Of a stretch of DNA of 48,095 nucleotides, positions 26,400 through 35,756 are shown in pieces; the stretch's first letter is position 1; each line of letters starts with the position of its first letter. A model generated the notes under the pieces. It did no database searches, was not told the origin of the DNA, and worked only from the letters and a program-made list of their open reading frames with translations. The position numbers were made by a program, and so were the translations under genes. The DNA is from Acidobacteriota bacterium (GTDB lineage Bacteria > Acidobacteriota > Blastocatellia > Pyrinomonadales > Pyrinomonadaceae): positions 1-48,095 of the forward strand of contig QHXQ01000064.1 in NCBI GenBank assembly GCA_003223935.1. Direction: 5' to 3'.

Positions 26400-27605
26400 A
26401 TGTCTGCTATGTCAGTCAGGGAAGGACACGTGAACGGAGCGGAGCACACACGGGCGAGCGACGCGGCGCAGTCAGCACGCGGCGAGGTGGCAGCGACGGC
26501 GACAGGCGCGAGCCTCGTATCTGACTTTGCGCCGCAGTCAATCAAGCCCTTCAAGATTCGGCACATCGAGATCAATCCGCCGCTCGTCCTGTCGCCGATG
26601 GCGGGCGTGACCGACGTGCCATTTCGTTGTCTGTTGAAGCGGCGCGGCGGCATCGGGCTGACCGTCTCAGAGTTCATCTCGGTCGAGGGCCTCACGCGCA
26701 ACAATCCGAAGTCGAAGCGGCAGATGCGCTTTTATGAATACGAGCGTCCGTTCGCCGTGCAAATCTTTGGCGGCCAGCCCGAACGCATGCGCATGGCCGC
26801 AGAGATGGCCGAAGAGATCGGCGCAGACATACTCGATGTGAACTGCGGTTGCCCCGCGCCGAAGGTGGTCAAGCATGGCGGCGGCTCAGGTCTCCTGCGC
26901 GACCTGCCGCGTCTTGAGACGATCTTGAAAGAGATCAAGAAAGCGATCACGATCCCACTCACGATCAAGATTCGCGCGGGCTACACAGACAGCACAATCA
27001 ACGCGCTTGAGACGGCGAAACTGGCGGAAGCTTGCGGCGTCGAACACATCGCCTTGCACGGACGCACGAAGGAGCAAGGCTACAAGGGCTTGGCGAATTG
27101 GGATTTGGTGCGGCAGATCAAAGAGACTGTGAGCGTCCCTGTGTCCGGGAGCGGCGATGTCGTCACACCGGAGCAAGCCTTCGCGCGTTGGCGTGAGACG
27201 GGCTGCGACGGGGTTTTGATCGGGCGCGGCGCGATGGCCAACCCTTGGATCTTTAGACAGATTGAAGACATGATGCACAGCCGCGAACCGTTCCAACCGA
27301 CGCTCGCAGACAAGCGCACCGTCCTGCTCGAATACTTCGACCTGTTGCGCGCAGACATGCCTGAGTTCGCCGCCATCGGGCGCATGAAGCAGTTGGCCGG
27401 ACAGTTCACCAAGGGCCTGACGGGCGGCGCGCGCTTTCGCCAAGTCATCTATCATTCGCATGAAGTGAACGAAGTGCTCGACCGCATCGAAGAGTATTTC
27501 GCGACGGTTGCTGCGGGGCGCACCTACCTCGGCGAAGGCGCGGCGGCGGATGACGAAGCCGCGCCCGCGCTCGACTCGTGCGAAGCCGCGACGGTGGAAG
27601 TGTGA
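26400..27605 (+). CDS. dusB: tRNA-dihydrouridine synthase
   Basis: This is an FMN- and NADPH-dependent enzyme that reduces uridines in the tRNA D-loop. The 401-residue protein has a non-conserved N-terminal extension (about residues 1-45), then the TIM barrel with LSPMAGVTDVPFR and the catalytic-Cys motif DVNCGCPAPKVVKHGGGSGL. ALHGRTKEQGYKGLANWD, SGSGDVVTPEQ and LIGRGAMANPWIF line the FMN site. The C-terminal helical domain is followed by an Ala/Glu-rich tail. The DusB subgroup is the best fit. Its stop overlaps the next small gene's ATG by one base. Confidence 0.92.
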   Translation: MSAMSVREGHVNGAEHTRASDAAQSARGEVAATATGASLVSDFAPQSIKPFKIRHIEINPPLVLSPMAGVTDVPFRCLLKRRGGIGLTVSEFISVEGLTRNNPKSKRQMRFYEYERPFAVQIFGGQPERMRMAAEMAEEIGADILDVNCGCPAPKVVKHGGGSGLLRDLPRLETILKEIKKAITIPLTIKIRAGYTDSTINALETAKLAEACGVEHIALHGRTKEQGYKGLANWDLVRQIKETVSVPVSGSGDVVTPEQAFARWRETGCDGVLIGRGAMANPWIFRQIEDMMHSREPFQPTLADKRTVLLEYFDLLRADMPEFAAIGRMKQLAGQFTKGLTGGARFRQVIYHSHEVNEVLDRIEEYFATVAAGRTYLGEGAAADDEAAPALDSCEAATVEV

Positions 27606-27787
27606 TGATGAACGATAAGACTCAAGCCGAAAGCGAGCCGGATACGACCGCACCCGACCGCACGTCTGAGCGCGGCGACGTGGCCGAACCGGACGCGCCG
27701 ACCGCGACGGAAGAGAACGAGGGCCTCAGCACCATCCTCGACGGCGAGCCGGTCGCAGGCGTGCAAGACGACGCCAGCGAAAAGTAA
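27605..27787 (+). CDS. Small acidic hypothetical protein
   Basis: A 60-residue, strongly acidic and probably disordered protein (MMNDKTQAESEPDTTAPDRT and so on) is encoded in a TGATG overlap with the dusB stop, which suggests translational coupling. No domain is recognised. It is followed within 30 nt by a perfect hairpin. It could be real or a chance open frame; the coupling and clean termination favour real. Confidence 0.5.
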   Translation: MMNDKTQAESEPDTTAPDRTSERGDVAEPDAPTATEENEGLSTILDGEPVAGVQDDASEK

Positions 27788-27813
27788 ATCCAACCACAAA
27801 CAGAGTTGATCAA

Positions 27814-27863
27814 ATCAAGACCGACACAAGGTAGGTCGCAACCTACCTTGTGTCGGTCTTGAT
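27814..27863. terminator. Perfect 23-bp stem hairpin after dusB operon
   Basis: Arms 27814-27836 and 27841-27863 are exact complements around a CGCA loop. It can act as a terminator, though no T-run follows, and it also overlaps the first two units of the 21-bp array. Confidence 0.75.
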
Positions 27864-28252
27864 CTACCTTAGTTCGGTCTCGACCTAACTCAACTAGATC
27901 GCAACTTACCTTAATCTGGTCTCAATTTACCTTAGGTCAATCACAGCTTACTTAGGTCAGTTGCAACTGACCTTCATTAGGTCGTAACTGATCTAAGTTT
28001 GGTCATCATCAAAGTTGATCACATTGCAACCGAAGTTAGTTTAGTTACGACCTGATTAACTTCGGTTGCAACAAGATCAAGTCTGGTTGCAACCGAATCA
28101 AGTTCGATTGCAATCTGATCGAGTTTGATTACAACCTGAGTAGCTTTGGTCACAACAAAAGCTACTCAAGTTGCAGCCAAACTTGATCCGGTTGTAACTA
28201 AAGTTAATCAGATGACGATCCAATTAACTTTGGTCGGCGTTGCTGCAAAAGT
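27834..28252. repeat. Array of twenty 21-bp degenerate units with palindromic cores
   Basis: Units begin at 27834, 27855, 27876, 27897, 27918 and 27939, then (after one 20-bp step) at 27959, 27980 and every 21 bp to 28232. Each starts with a 10-bp near-palindrome of type GGTYGCAACC (perfect examples: GGTTGCAACC, GATTGCAATC, AGTTGCAACT), followed by an 11-bp variable spacer such as GAATCAAGTTC or its inverse AAACTTGATCC. Hand counts give 38-40% GC in two 60-base lines, far below the genes around it. Neighbouring units also form longer perfect inverted repeats (28024-28039 with 28056-28071, and 28137-28147 with 28158-28168). No open frame is maintained on either strand. Function unknown. Confidence 0.9.
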
Positions 28253-28253
28253 C

Positions 28254-28595
28254 TTAGTTTGAAGCGACTTTTGCATCAGAATCCCCCTCTGATGCAAAAG
28301 TCCGGCGGGCACGGCTGCGATTAACTATAGCGAATTGCAATTGAGTGTAACTGGTGTCAGAACCGCCTGCGGTAGCGGGCGGGTAAACGCTACGACAAAA
28401 GGCCGAATGGCGTAACCAAAACCCGCCCGCTACCGCAGGCGGTTCTGACTTGGCCGCCCTGCCGAAGCGGCTACATTCAATCGCAAACCGCCATAGGAAT
28501 CGGCCAACAAGGTACAAGGCAAGAGAGCAAAGCCCAACCGAAATAAGCCAGAACGCTGCCAGCCAACAGAGAATCAAAAAGTCCTTGTACAACAT
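28254..28595 (-). CDS. Small membrane protein with repeat-derived C-terminus
   Basis: From ATG 28595 (a GTG at 28604 is also possible) the N-terminal half reads as a membrane protein (FLILCWLAAFWLISVGLCSL, then ALYLVGRFLW). From about residue 50 on, the frame runs through the inverted-repeat element: SEPPAVAGGFW and YPPATAGGSD are translations of its two arms. It then runs through a second hairpin up to the stop. The ancestral gene was probably shorter or has been truncated by insertion. The ribosome-binding site is weak. Family unknown. Confidence 0.45.
   Translation of the reverse strand: MLYKDFLILCWLAAFWLISVGLCSLALYLVGRFLWRFAIECSRFGRAAKSEPPAVAGGFWLRHSAFCRSVYPPATAGGSDTSYTQLQFAIVNRSRARRTFASEGDSDAKVASN
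28266..28302. repeat. Perfect 15-bp inverted repeat
   Basis: Arms GACTTTTGCATCAGA (28266-28280) and the exact complement (28288-28302) flank a C-rich 7-nt loop. Another copy of TGCAAAAGTC lies at 28243-28252. It lies next to the end of the 21-bp array. Confidence 0.85.
28356..28449. mobile_element. REP/MITE-like palindromic element
   Basis: Two exact 29-bp complementary arms (28356-28384 and 28421-28449, containing GAACCGCCTGCGGTAGCGGG and its complement) flank a 36-nt loop. When translated, the arms give PPAVAGG/PPATAGG peptides, a signature I recall from hypothetical proteins of related genomes. No transposase is present, so mobilisation would be in trans (for example by a RAYT-type enzyme). 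Confidence 0.8.
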
Positions 28596-28643
28596 AGATG
28601 CCACTTGCCTTCGTAACCGGAGTTGATTGGGCGCGGGGCGCGG

Positions 28644-28907
28644 TTAGTCACCGCCTATTTGTAACGCATCAATCTCGGTTTCGAGCGCGCGCAGGGTGCG
28701 TTGCAGCATCTCGCGGTGGGCGCGTTTGGTGGCGTGTTCGAGTTGGTCGAGCGTGCGGGCGCGTGAGAGGCGCAAGGATTCGAGTCGTTCGCGGCGGGCG
28801 CGGGCTTGCAGCGAGTCGTCTTGCGGCGCAGACTCCCTCTGACGTGCACGTTCTTCAGCCGCCTGTTGTTGGTCTTCGACCGACTTGCTCTCCCAACCGC
28901 GTGCCAT
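28644..28907 (-). CDS. Small coiled-coil hypothetical protein
   Basis: An 87-residue, highly charged, helical protein with no signal peptide; the Arg/Glu/Gln/Leu pattern (RARRERLESLRLSRARTLDQ and onward) predicts a coiled coil. GAGGAG lies six bases before the ATG, supporting it as a real gene. It is 24 nt downstream of the NADH dehydrogenase gene on the same strand, so probably in its operon. Function unknown. Confidence 0.7.
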   Translation of the reverse strand: MARGWESKSVEDQQQAAEERARQRESAPQDDSLQARARRERLESLRLSRARTLDQLEHATKRAHREMLQRTLRALETEIDALQIGGD

Positions 28908-28931
28908 GAAGTGCTCCTCTGTCGCTGCTGG

Positions 28932-30173
28932 CTAATCTCCGGGCCGGCGCAACTCCAAAGGGCGCGGCTGTGTGCCCTCGAAGAACCAACTCGCGCCGAC
29001 CTTCAAGCGATGATGCCACGTCGGCAGGCGTTGCGTGTACAAGGCGAAACGTGCTTGCCGTGCGAGCGCACCCGTGAACGCTTTGCCCGCGACGAGCACG
29101 GCCGCGCGCTCTGTGCCGAGACTCATAGCCTCGCCAAGTTCCTTGATGAAATGTGTCTTCAGTTCATCGCCAGCGAGCAGCACCCGGACGTTTGCGGCGG
29201 CGAGCGTGGCTTGCTGGTTGGCGAGTTGCGCCGTGCCCGCGAGTTGCGGTTCTGTGTTGGTAAAGTGCGCGTCGTCGCCGAGCGAGAAGATTTCCTTGTG
29301 CCCGACGACTTGCAACGTCGGCTCAACGCGCAATAGCCCTTGCTCAGTCTTCTGCAATTGCAAACGCTCAATCAATGGACTGACGCGCACGCCGCCGACC
29401 CAGACGACCGCAGCCGTCCGCAACTCTGTCTGCGCGCCGTTGTGCTCAAAGACGACGCTCGTCGGTGTGACGCGCCGCACGCGCGTCTCCGTGTGCACCT
29501 CGATGTGCGCCTCACGCAACACACCTTCGACCTCTTCACGCAAGGCCGCACCCATGCCCGGCAAAATCTGCTCGCCCATCTCAAGAACTAAGACGCGCGC
29601 CTCGCCTTGCAGCCCGCGCCGACGGAAAGCGTCGTGCAGCAGGTCGGCCAGCTTCGTCGAAAGCTCTATGCCGCTTGCGCCCGCGCCGACGACGACGAAG
29701 GTCGCGGCGGCACTCGCATCTTGCGGCGCAGCATCGGGCGGGATACGGTCGAGCGTGTCAATCATGCGATTGCGCAAAGCATCTGCGTCGGCGATGCGGC
29801 GGAACGGGAAGGCATGTTCTTCCGCGCCCTCGACGCGCGCATAGTTGGTCACGCCGCCAACGGCGATGACGAGCACATCGTAAGCCTGCGGCTGCGTCCG
29901 GCCTGCAATCGTCGCCTCGCATGCTTCGAGATCAACGTCCGTGACTTCGCCTTGAACGAACTGCACGCGCTCGTCCAACAGTTCCTTGTAATGCGGCGCG
30001 ATGTGCCAAGCCTCGACCTCGCCGCTCAAGTATTCATACAGCATCGGCTTGAACAGAAAATGATCCTCGCTGCTCACGAGCGTCACCTCGCCCACACCAG
30101 CCAAATCCAACGCCGTGAACAGCCCGCCAAAGCCGCCGCCGATGATCAATATGCGCGCCTGTTGCTCGCTCAT
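28932..30173 (-). CDS. ndh: Type II NADH dehydrogenase (NDH-2)
   Basis: This is a single-subunit FAD enzyme that passes electrons from NADH to quinone at the cytoplasmic face of the membrane without pumping protons. The 413-residue protein has an FAD-binding GGGFGG motif at residues 11-16, a second dinucleotide fold FVVVGAGASGIELSTKLADL (about 165-185), AAVVWVGGVRVSP and the flavin-contact GDDAH (about 300). The C-terminal region (about 340-413) ends with an amphipathic, Trp/Arg-rich stretch that probably serves membrane attachment. It is transcribed divergently from rpsO. A related NAD(P)/FAD oxidoreductase with another acceptor cannot be excluded. Confidence 0.85.
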   Translation of the reverse strand: MSEQQARILIIGGGFGGLFTALDLAGVGEVTLVSSEDHFLFKPMLYEYLSGEVEAWHIAPHYKELLDERVQFVQGEVTDVDLEACEATIAGRTQPQAYDVLVIAVGGVTNYARVEGAEEHAFPFRRIADADALRNRMIDTLDRIPPDAAPQDASAAATFVVVGAGASGIELSTKLADLLHDAFRRRGLQGEARVLVLEMGEQILPGMGAALREEVEGVLREAHIEVHTETRVRRVTPTSVVFEHNGAQTELRTAAVVWVGGVRVSPLIERLQLQKTEQGLLRVEPTLQVVGHKEIFSLGDDAHFTNTEPQLAGTAQLANQQATLAAANVRVLLAGDELKTHFIKELGEAMSLGTERAAVLVAGKAFTGALARQARFALYTQRLPTWHHRLKVGASWFFEGTQPRPLELRRPGD

Positions 30174-30225
30174 GCGCTTTCCGTCCTTATGGGGATTAGT
30201 CTGTGGGCTGCATGGTAGCAGAAAA

Positions 30226-30274
30226 GTCTGTCGCTCGCTGCTTACTGCTCATTGTCTGTCGTATGTTGCTCGCT
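30226..30274. repeat. Degenerate heptamer tandem repeat
   Basis: Seven units in register: GTCTGTC, GCTCGCT, GCTTACT, GCTCATT, GTCTGTC, GTATGTT, GCTCGCT. It lies in the ndh/rpsO divergent spacer (30174-30385). The remainder holds an AT-rich GATTTAATAA (about 30312) that may be part of the rpsO promoter. Confidence 0.65.
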
Positions 30275-30385
30275 GGACACTCCATCTTGCGCCATGTTAG
30301 ATTGTTCCGCGTGATTTAATAACTCTTGCGGTTGCCTGAGATTACAGGTGGACTGCGGTCTGGGAGGGCCATCCGAAAACAAGTC

Positions 30386-30652
30386 ATGTTGGACAGAGAA
30401 CTGAAAGAGAAGATCGTCGGCGATTACCGCACGCACGAGGGCGACACAGGGTCGCCGCAAGTGCAAGTCGCGCTCTTGACCGAGCGCATCAACCAACTCA
30501 CCGAACACTTCAAGACGCACAAGAAAGATAACCACTCGCGGCGCGGCTTGTTGAAGATGGTCTCGCAGCGCAGGAGTCTGCTCGACTACCTGAAGCGTCG
30601 TGACATCGAGCAGTACCACGAGTTGATCAGCCGCTTGGGCCTGCGTCGCTAG
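30386..30652 (+). CDS. rpsO: 30S ribosomal protein S15
   Basis: This is a primary-binding protein of the 30S central domain, contacting 16S rRNA helices 20-22. The 88-residue product from ATG 30386 has the family's length and landmarks: [40 protein letters not shown] and [20 protein letters not shown]. An in-frame upstream start at 30326 would add 20 residues foreign to S15. It pairs with pnp downstream, the arrangement known from many bacteria where S15 feedback and PNPase autoregulation act on the rpsO-pnp transcript. Confidence 0.95.
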   Translation: MLDRELKEKIVGDYRTHEGDTGSPQVQVALLTERINQLTEHFKTHKKDNHSRRGLLKMVSQRRSLLDYLKRRDIEQYHELISRLGLRR

Positions 30653-30826
30653 GAACGCCGGGGCCTTCTGGTTGTAGATGAACGAACAAGATGGGGCGAC
30701 GCACGCCCCTGCGGATCAAACGCCCGCGTCCTGCTCAAACAGACGGGCAGCAGTGCCGAACGTGACGGCGCAACGAACTGCTGTCTGCAACGGACGCGCG
30801 GGCCTGTGGCAATTAAAGCTAAAGGG

Positions 30827-30869
30827 CGGCGATGGACTTTCACGCAAGAGTCCGTCGCCGTTTCTGTTT
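30827..30869 (+). terminator. Rho-independent terminator/attenuator between rpsO and pnp
   Basis: The stem CGGCGATGGACT (30827-30838) pairs with AGTCCGTCGCCG (30849-30860) with one T-G wobble, then TTTCTGTTT. It would end most rpsO transcripts, or regulate read-through into pnp. The rest of the 347-nt spacer shows no gene. Confidence 0.75.
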
Positions 30870-30999
30870 AATTGACATTAGAACCTGCGGTGGCACTCAA
30901 GCGCGTTTCACGTCGCGCCGCCAGCCGCACTTAAAGGAACCAATCAAACGCGCGCCGGATGAGACGTGCGCGCGGACGTTGTCGAAGGAGAGACACGAA

Positions 31000-33240
<2,241 letters not shown>

Positions 33241-33280
33241 AAGTTCTTGACCTGTCCGCCCCATTTGGTCTAAAAGCTAA

Positions 33281-33310
33281 GGCTCGCACCCAACGAGTGC
33301 GAGCCTTTTT
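33281..33310 (+). terminator. Rho-independent terminator of pnp
   Basis: GGCTCGCAC (33281-33289) pairs with GTGCGAGCC (33297-33305), followed by TTTTT. Confidence 0.95.
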
Positions 33311-33517
33311 GCTGTTCCCACAAAGATTTAGGCTGATTTCTCGGCGGTCAAAACTGGAACTGCCGCGCGATTAGGCGTTTTCCATGAATGAAAACGACCA
33401 GACGCGGTTTTTTCGTCGGCCGAGACCGGCACAGATAGTTGGTTAAGTTGTCGCCGGGTGCAGAAGTTTCAACCCAAAGGGTCGCTCGCAAGGGAGTCAA
33501 GGAGGCACGACCACAAG
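33311..33517. other. Leader region of the PEP-CTERM gene
   Basis: About 200 nt hold a short hairpin (CGTTTTC ... GAAAACG, near 33377-33397), an AT-rich GGTTTTTTCG stretch and GGAGG (33501-33505) before the start. No promoter or riboswitch is securely recognised. Confidence 0.4.
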
Positions 33518-34159
33518 ATGAGTCGCCAACGTCTTCGCCCGATAGCCGTCATGCTCAGCTTCTTGGTGCTGACGGCGGGGCCTGCGCAAGCAAGCCCCAT
33601 CCGATTCGCCGACGTGGTCGCGCAAGCGGTTGCGAAGGGGACGGGCGACCGGCAGACCTTCGACCTGCGCCTGCGCACCCTGCCGCAAGATACCCGGCTG
33701 GGCAACACAGGCGCGCAGACGCAAACCCCTACGAGCAGCAACACAGGTAACTCCGATCAGACGCAGACGCCGCCACAGACGCCCACAAGCAGCAACGGTT
33801 CAGTCACCAACACCGAAGTGCAGACGACGCCGGGCCAAAGCGGCAACGTCGAAACCGTCCAAGTGGGCGACGTAACGGGCACGGTCTGCGACTGCGGCGA
33901 GATTCTTATTCCGGGCGGCCACTTCCCGAAGTTGCCGTTCCTTGCGCTCGCGGGTGTCCCGCTCTTCTTCATCAATCATCACAAGACGCCGCCTGAAGAG
34001 TTCCCGACGCCAACCCAGCCGACGCCGCCACAAGTGCCTGAGCCAACCACGCTCCTGCTCTTAGGCTCAGGGCTGGTGGCCATCGGCGCGGGTGCGCGCC
34101 GTCGTCGGGCGCGGGCGGCGCGCCGCACGGTTGAACTGCCGACTGCTGGAGAGGTCTAA
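33518..34159 (+). CDS. PEP-CTERM sorting-domain protein
   Basis: This is a secreted protein and probable substrate of the exosortase at 393. From ATG 33518 (GGAGG upstream) the 213-residue protein has a signal peptide ending TAGPAQA, then a Thr/Ser/Gln/Pro-rich low-complexity region (about 55-110), which is typical of glycosylated PEP-CTERM proteins. A hydrophobic patch (LPFLALAGVPLFFI, about 138-152) follows. The sorting signal is VPEPTTLLLLGSGL (PEP at residues 174-176), a membrane stretch and an Arg cluster. About 15 residues follow the Arg cluster, a slightly longer tail than usual. It lies 20 nt from the PEGA-domain gene. The biological role beyond surface or EPS association is unknown. 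Confidence 0.85.
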   Translation: MSRQRLRPIAVMLSFLVLTAGPAQASPIRFADVVAQAVAKGTGDRQTFDLRLRTLPQDTRLGNTGAQTQTPTSSNTGNSDQTQTPPQTPTSSNGSVTNTEVQTTPGQSGNVETVQVGDVTGTVCDCGEILIPGGHFPKLPFLALAGVPLFFINHHKTPPEEFPTPTQPTPPQVPEPTTLLLLGSGLVAIGAGARRRRARAARRTVELPTAGEV

Positions 34160-34164
34160 CAGAC

Positions 34165-35202
34165 ATGACGCGACACATGCAGATCGCAGCCGCGCCCCGT
34201 CCTTTCCGTCTAGCCGCCGTCGCTCTCTTGCTCCTGTCCCTTGGCCTTTGCACGGCGGCCCAAGCTTCGCAACGCGAGCGCAATCAGAACGGGCGCATCG
34301 AAGTCTCGACCACGCCCGGCGGCTACCCGCTCGTCATTGACGGACAGCCCGCAGGCGAGACCTCAACGACCGTGCGTCTGATCGATCTGCCGGCCGGTCA
34401 TCATACGGTCGAAATTCTCTTCCCGAACAACACGCGCTGGACGCACGACTTCGAGATTCAACCCGGCAAGCGCAACTGCATCAGTCTGGCCTATCGCCCG
34501 CACGCGATTGAACTGCCGCACACGGTACAGTCGCCCTGTCCGTATCCGGTCAACATCTCCGCGCCCGCCACGGCCGCCGAAGGCAACATCGTCACCTTCG
34601 CATCAGACGTCGCTTACGCTGGCCCGTCCGCGCTGACATACACTTGGACGATCAGCCCGCCGTCTGCGCGCATCATTAGCGGCGCAGGCACGCCGACCAT
34701 CACGGTTGACTCGACCGGCATCGGCCGTCAACGTCTGACCGCGATCCTCGTCGTTGATGACGGCTCAGGCGACCGTGCTTGCCGCCAACGTGCTTCGGCT
34801 TCGACCATCATCACCTCGACGCCGCCGCCCGCGAATCCGCCGCGCCGCTTCGACGAATTTCCGTCCATCGCTTTTGACGACGACAAGGCGCGGCTCGACA
34901 ACTTGGCGATTGAGTTGCAAAACAATCCCGGCTCGACCGGCTACATCATCGTCTATGGCGGGCGCACGAGTCCTCTGGGTCGCGCCGACATGTTGGGCCA
35001 GCGCGCCAGCGCCTATCTCATCGGCACGCGCGGTATTGACGCCAGCCGCGTCGTCGTCGTCAACGGCGGCTATCGGCAGACCGACGCCTTCGAGTTGTGG
35101 CTCGTGCCGCAAGGTGCAGCCCCGCCACAGCCGACGCCGACCGTCAGCGCCGGCGATGTGCATCCGTCTGTTGCTGCGCCGCGCCGACGACCGCATCGTT
35201 GA
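34165..35202 (+). CDS. Secreted PEGA / PKD-like / OmpA-like protein
   Basis: The 345-residue exported protein has a signal peptide ending TAAQAS (about residue 35) and a PEGA-type domain (GRIEVSTTPGGYPLVIDGQP through LPAGHHTVEILFP, about 45-95). A PKD/Ig-like domain follows (PCPYPVNISAPATAAEGNIV; LTYTWTISPP, about 125-215), then a region with OmpA C-terminal-like spacing (FDDDKARLDNLAIELQNNPG; RADMLGQRASAYLIGTRGID, about 240-310) that may bind peptidoglycan. It starts five nt after the PEP-CTERM gene and is likely co-transcribed. This arrangement suggests a cell-envelope or surface-attachment role, which is inferred. The last 30 residues are Pro/Arg-rich. Confidence 0.75.
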   Translation: MTRHMQIAAAPRPFRLAAVALLLLSLGLCTAAQASQRERNQNGRIEVSTTPGGYPLVIDGQPAGETSTTVRLIDLPAGHHTVEILFPNNTRWTHDFEIQPGKRNCISLAYRPHAIELPHTVQSPCPYPVNISAPATAAEGNIVTFASDVAYAGPSALTYTWTISPPSARIISGAGTPTITVDSTGIGRQRLTAILVVDDGSGDRACRQRASASTIITSTPPPANPPRRFDEFPSIAFDDDKARLDNLAIELQNNPGSTGYIIVYGGRTSPLGRADMLGQRASAYLIGTRGIDASRVVVVNGGYRQTDAFELWLVPQGAAPPQPTPTVSAGDVHPSVAAPRRRPHR

Positions 35203-35400
35203 GATAGACAACGGTGAGAGATTAGGCGGCGAGTGAGAGGTTTGTAACGAAATCATATTCACTCGTCGCTTTCATTTTGTTTGACGCCTTTCGCGTTTTT
35301 GTGATAACAAGACAGCATCGTTCCCCACGGTTACAAACTTCCCCTTTACAGAGCGGTGACTAAAACGTTCGGACGAAAACTCTGAAGGAGGGTTATCTCT

Positions 35401-35556
35401 ATGGCTGACGATGGTGGTGGCAGCAGCGCAGTTAGCATCGTGGCGATCATCGCGATCCTGCTGCTCGTACTGGTGGTCGGCTTCTTCGTGCTGAAGGGCG
35501 GACTATTTCGCGGCTCCAGCGTCCCGTCGAAAGTTGACGTGAACGTATCCAAGTAA
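35401..35556 (+). CDS. 51-residue single-span membrane protein
   Basis: A short gene: ATG 35401, stop TAA 35554-35556, with AAGGAGGG (35385-35392) eight bases upstream, one of the best ribosome-binding sites in the window. The peptide begins MADDGGGSSAVSIVAIIAIL and has one membrane span (about residues 11-29), a Gly/Phe/Arg turn and a polar tail ending VDVNVSK. It has its own terminator. Similar tiny proteins of unknown function occur in related bacteria, as far as I recall; no role can be given. Confidence 0.8.
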   Translation: MADDGGGSSAVSIVAIIAILLLVLVVGFFVLKGGLFRGSSVPSKVDVNVSK

Positions 35557-35597
35557 GGGCCGCCGCGAGCCGGTTTACACAAGCGGTTAATAAAACG

Positions 35598-35642
35598 GAA
35601 GAGAGGCGCGAAGCGTGCGGCGTGCCTCTCTTCTTTTCTTTT
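35598..35642 (+). terminator. Rho-independent terminator of the 51-residue gene
   Basis: GAAGAGAGGC (35598-35607) pairs with GCCTCTCTTC (35624-35633), followed by TTTTCTTTT. Confidence 0.92.
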
Positions 35643-35663
35643 GCCGCGCGCGACTGGTAACAT

Positions 35664-35748
35664 GCGGCGTAAATTATGAATCGTAAAGCGTGAATAGATA
35701 GAACTGCCGCTCCTTTATTCACGCTTTACGATTCACGATTTACGGAGG
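35664..35748. repeat. Inverted repeat built from heptamers
   Basis: TGAATCGTAAAGCGTGAATA (35677-35696) pairs exactly with 35716-35735; the right side continues as TTTACGA/TTCACGA heptamers and ends in TTTACGGAGGT, which supplies the ribosome-binding site of glyQS. Confidence 0.88.
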
Positions 35749-35756
35749 TCGAACGA

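Noticed and set aside
27834..28252. Possible CRISPR array
   Set aside because: There is no constant repeat: both core and spacer vary, the period is 21 bp and no cas gene is present.
11215..28252. Link between the 7-bp repeats and the 21-bp array (3 x 7)
   Set aside because: The three 7-base thirds of the 21-bp unit do not resemble each other, so the multiple is probably coincidence.
30678..30875. Small frame between rpsO and pnp
   Set aside because: It runs through the terminator hairpin and lacks a ribosome-binding site.
33440..33517. Cyclic-di-GMP riboswitch upstream of the PEP-CTERM gene
   Set aside because: The AACCCAAAGGGTCGC segment recalls part of the GEMM pattern, but the conserved core and tetraloop-receptor parts do not line up.
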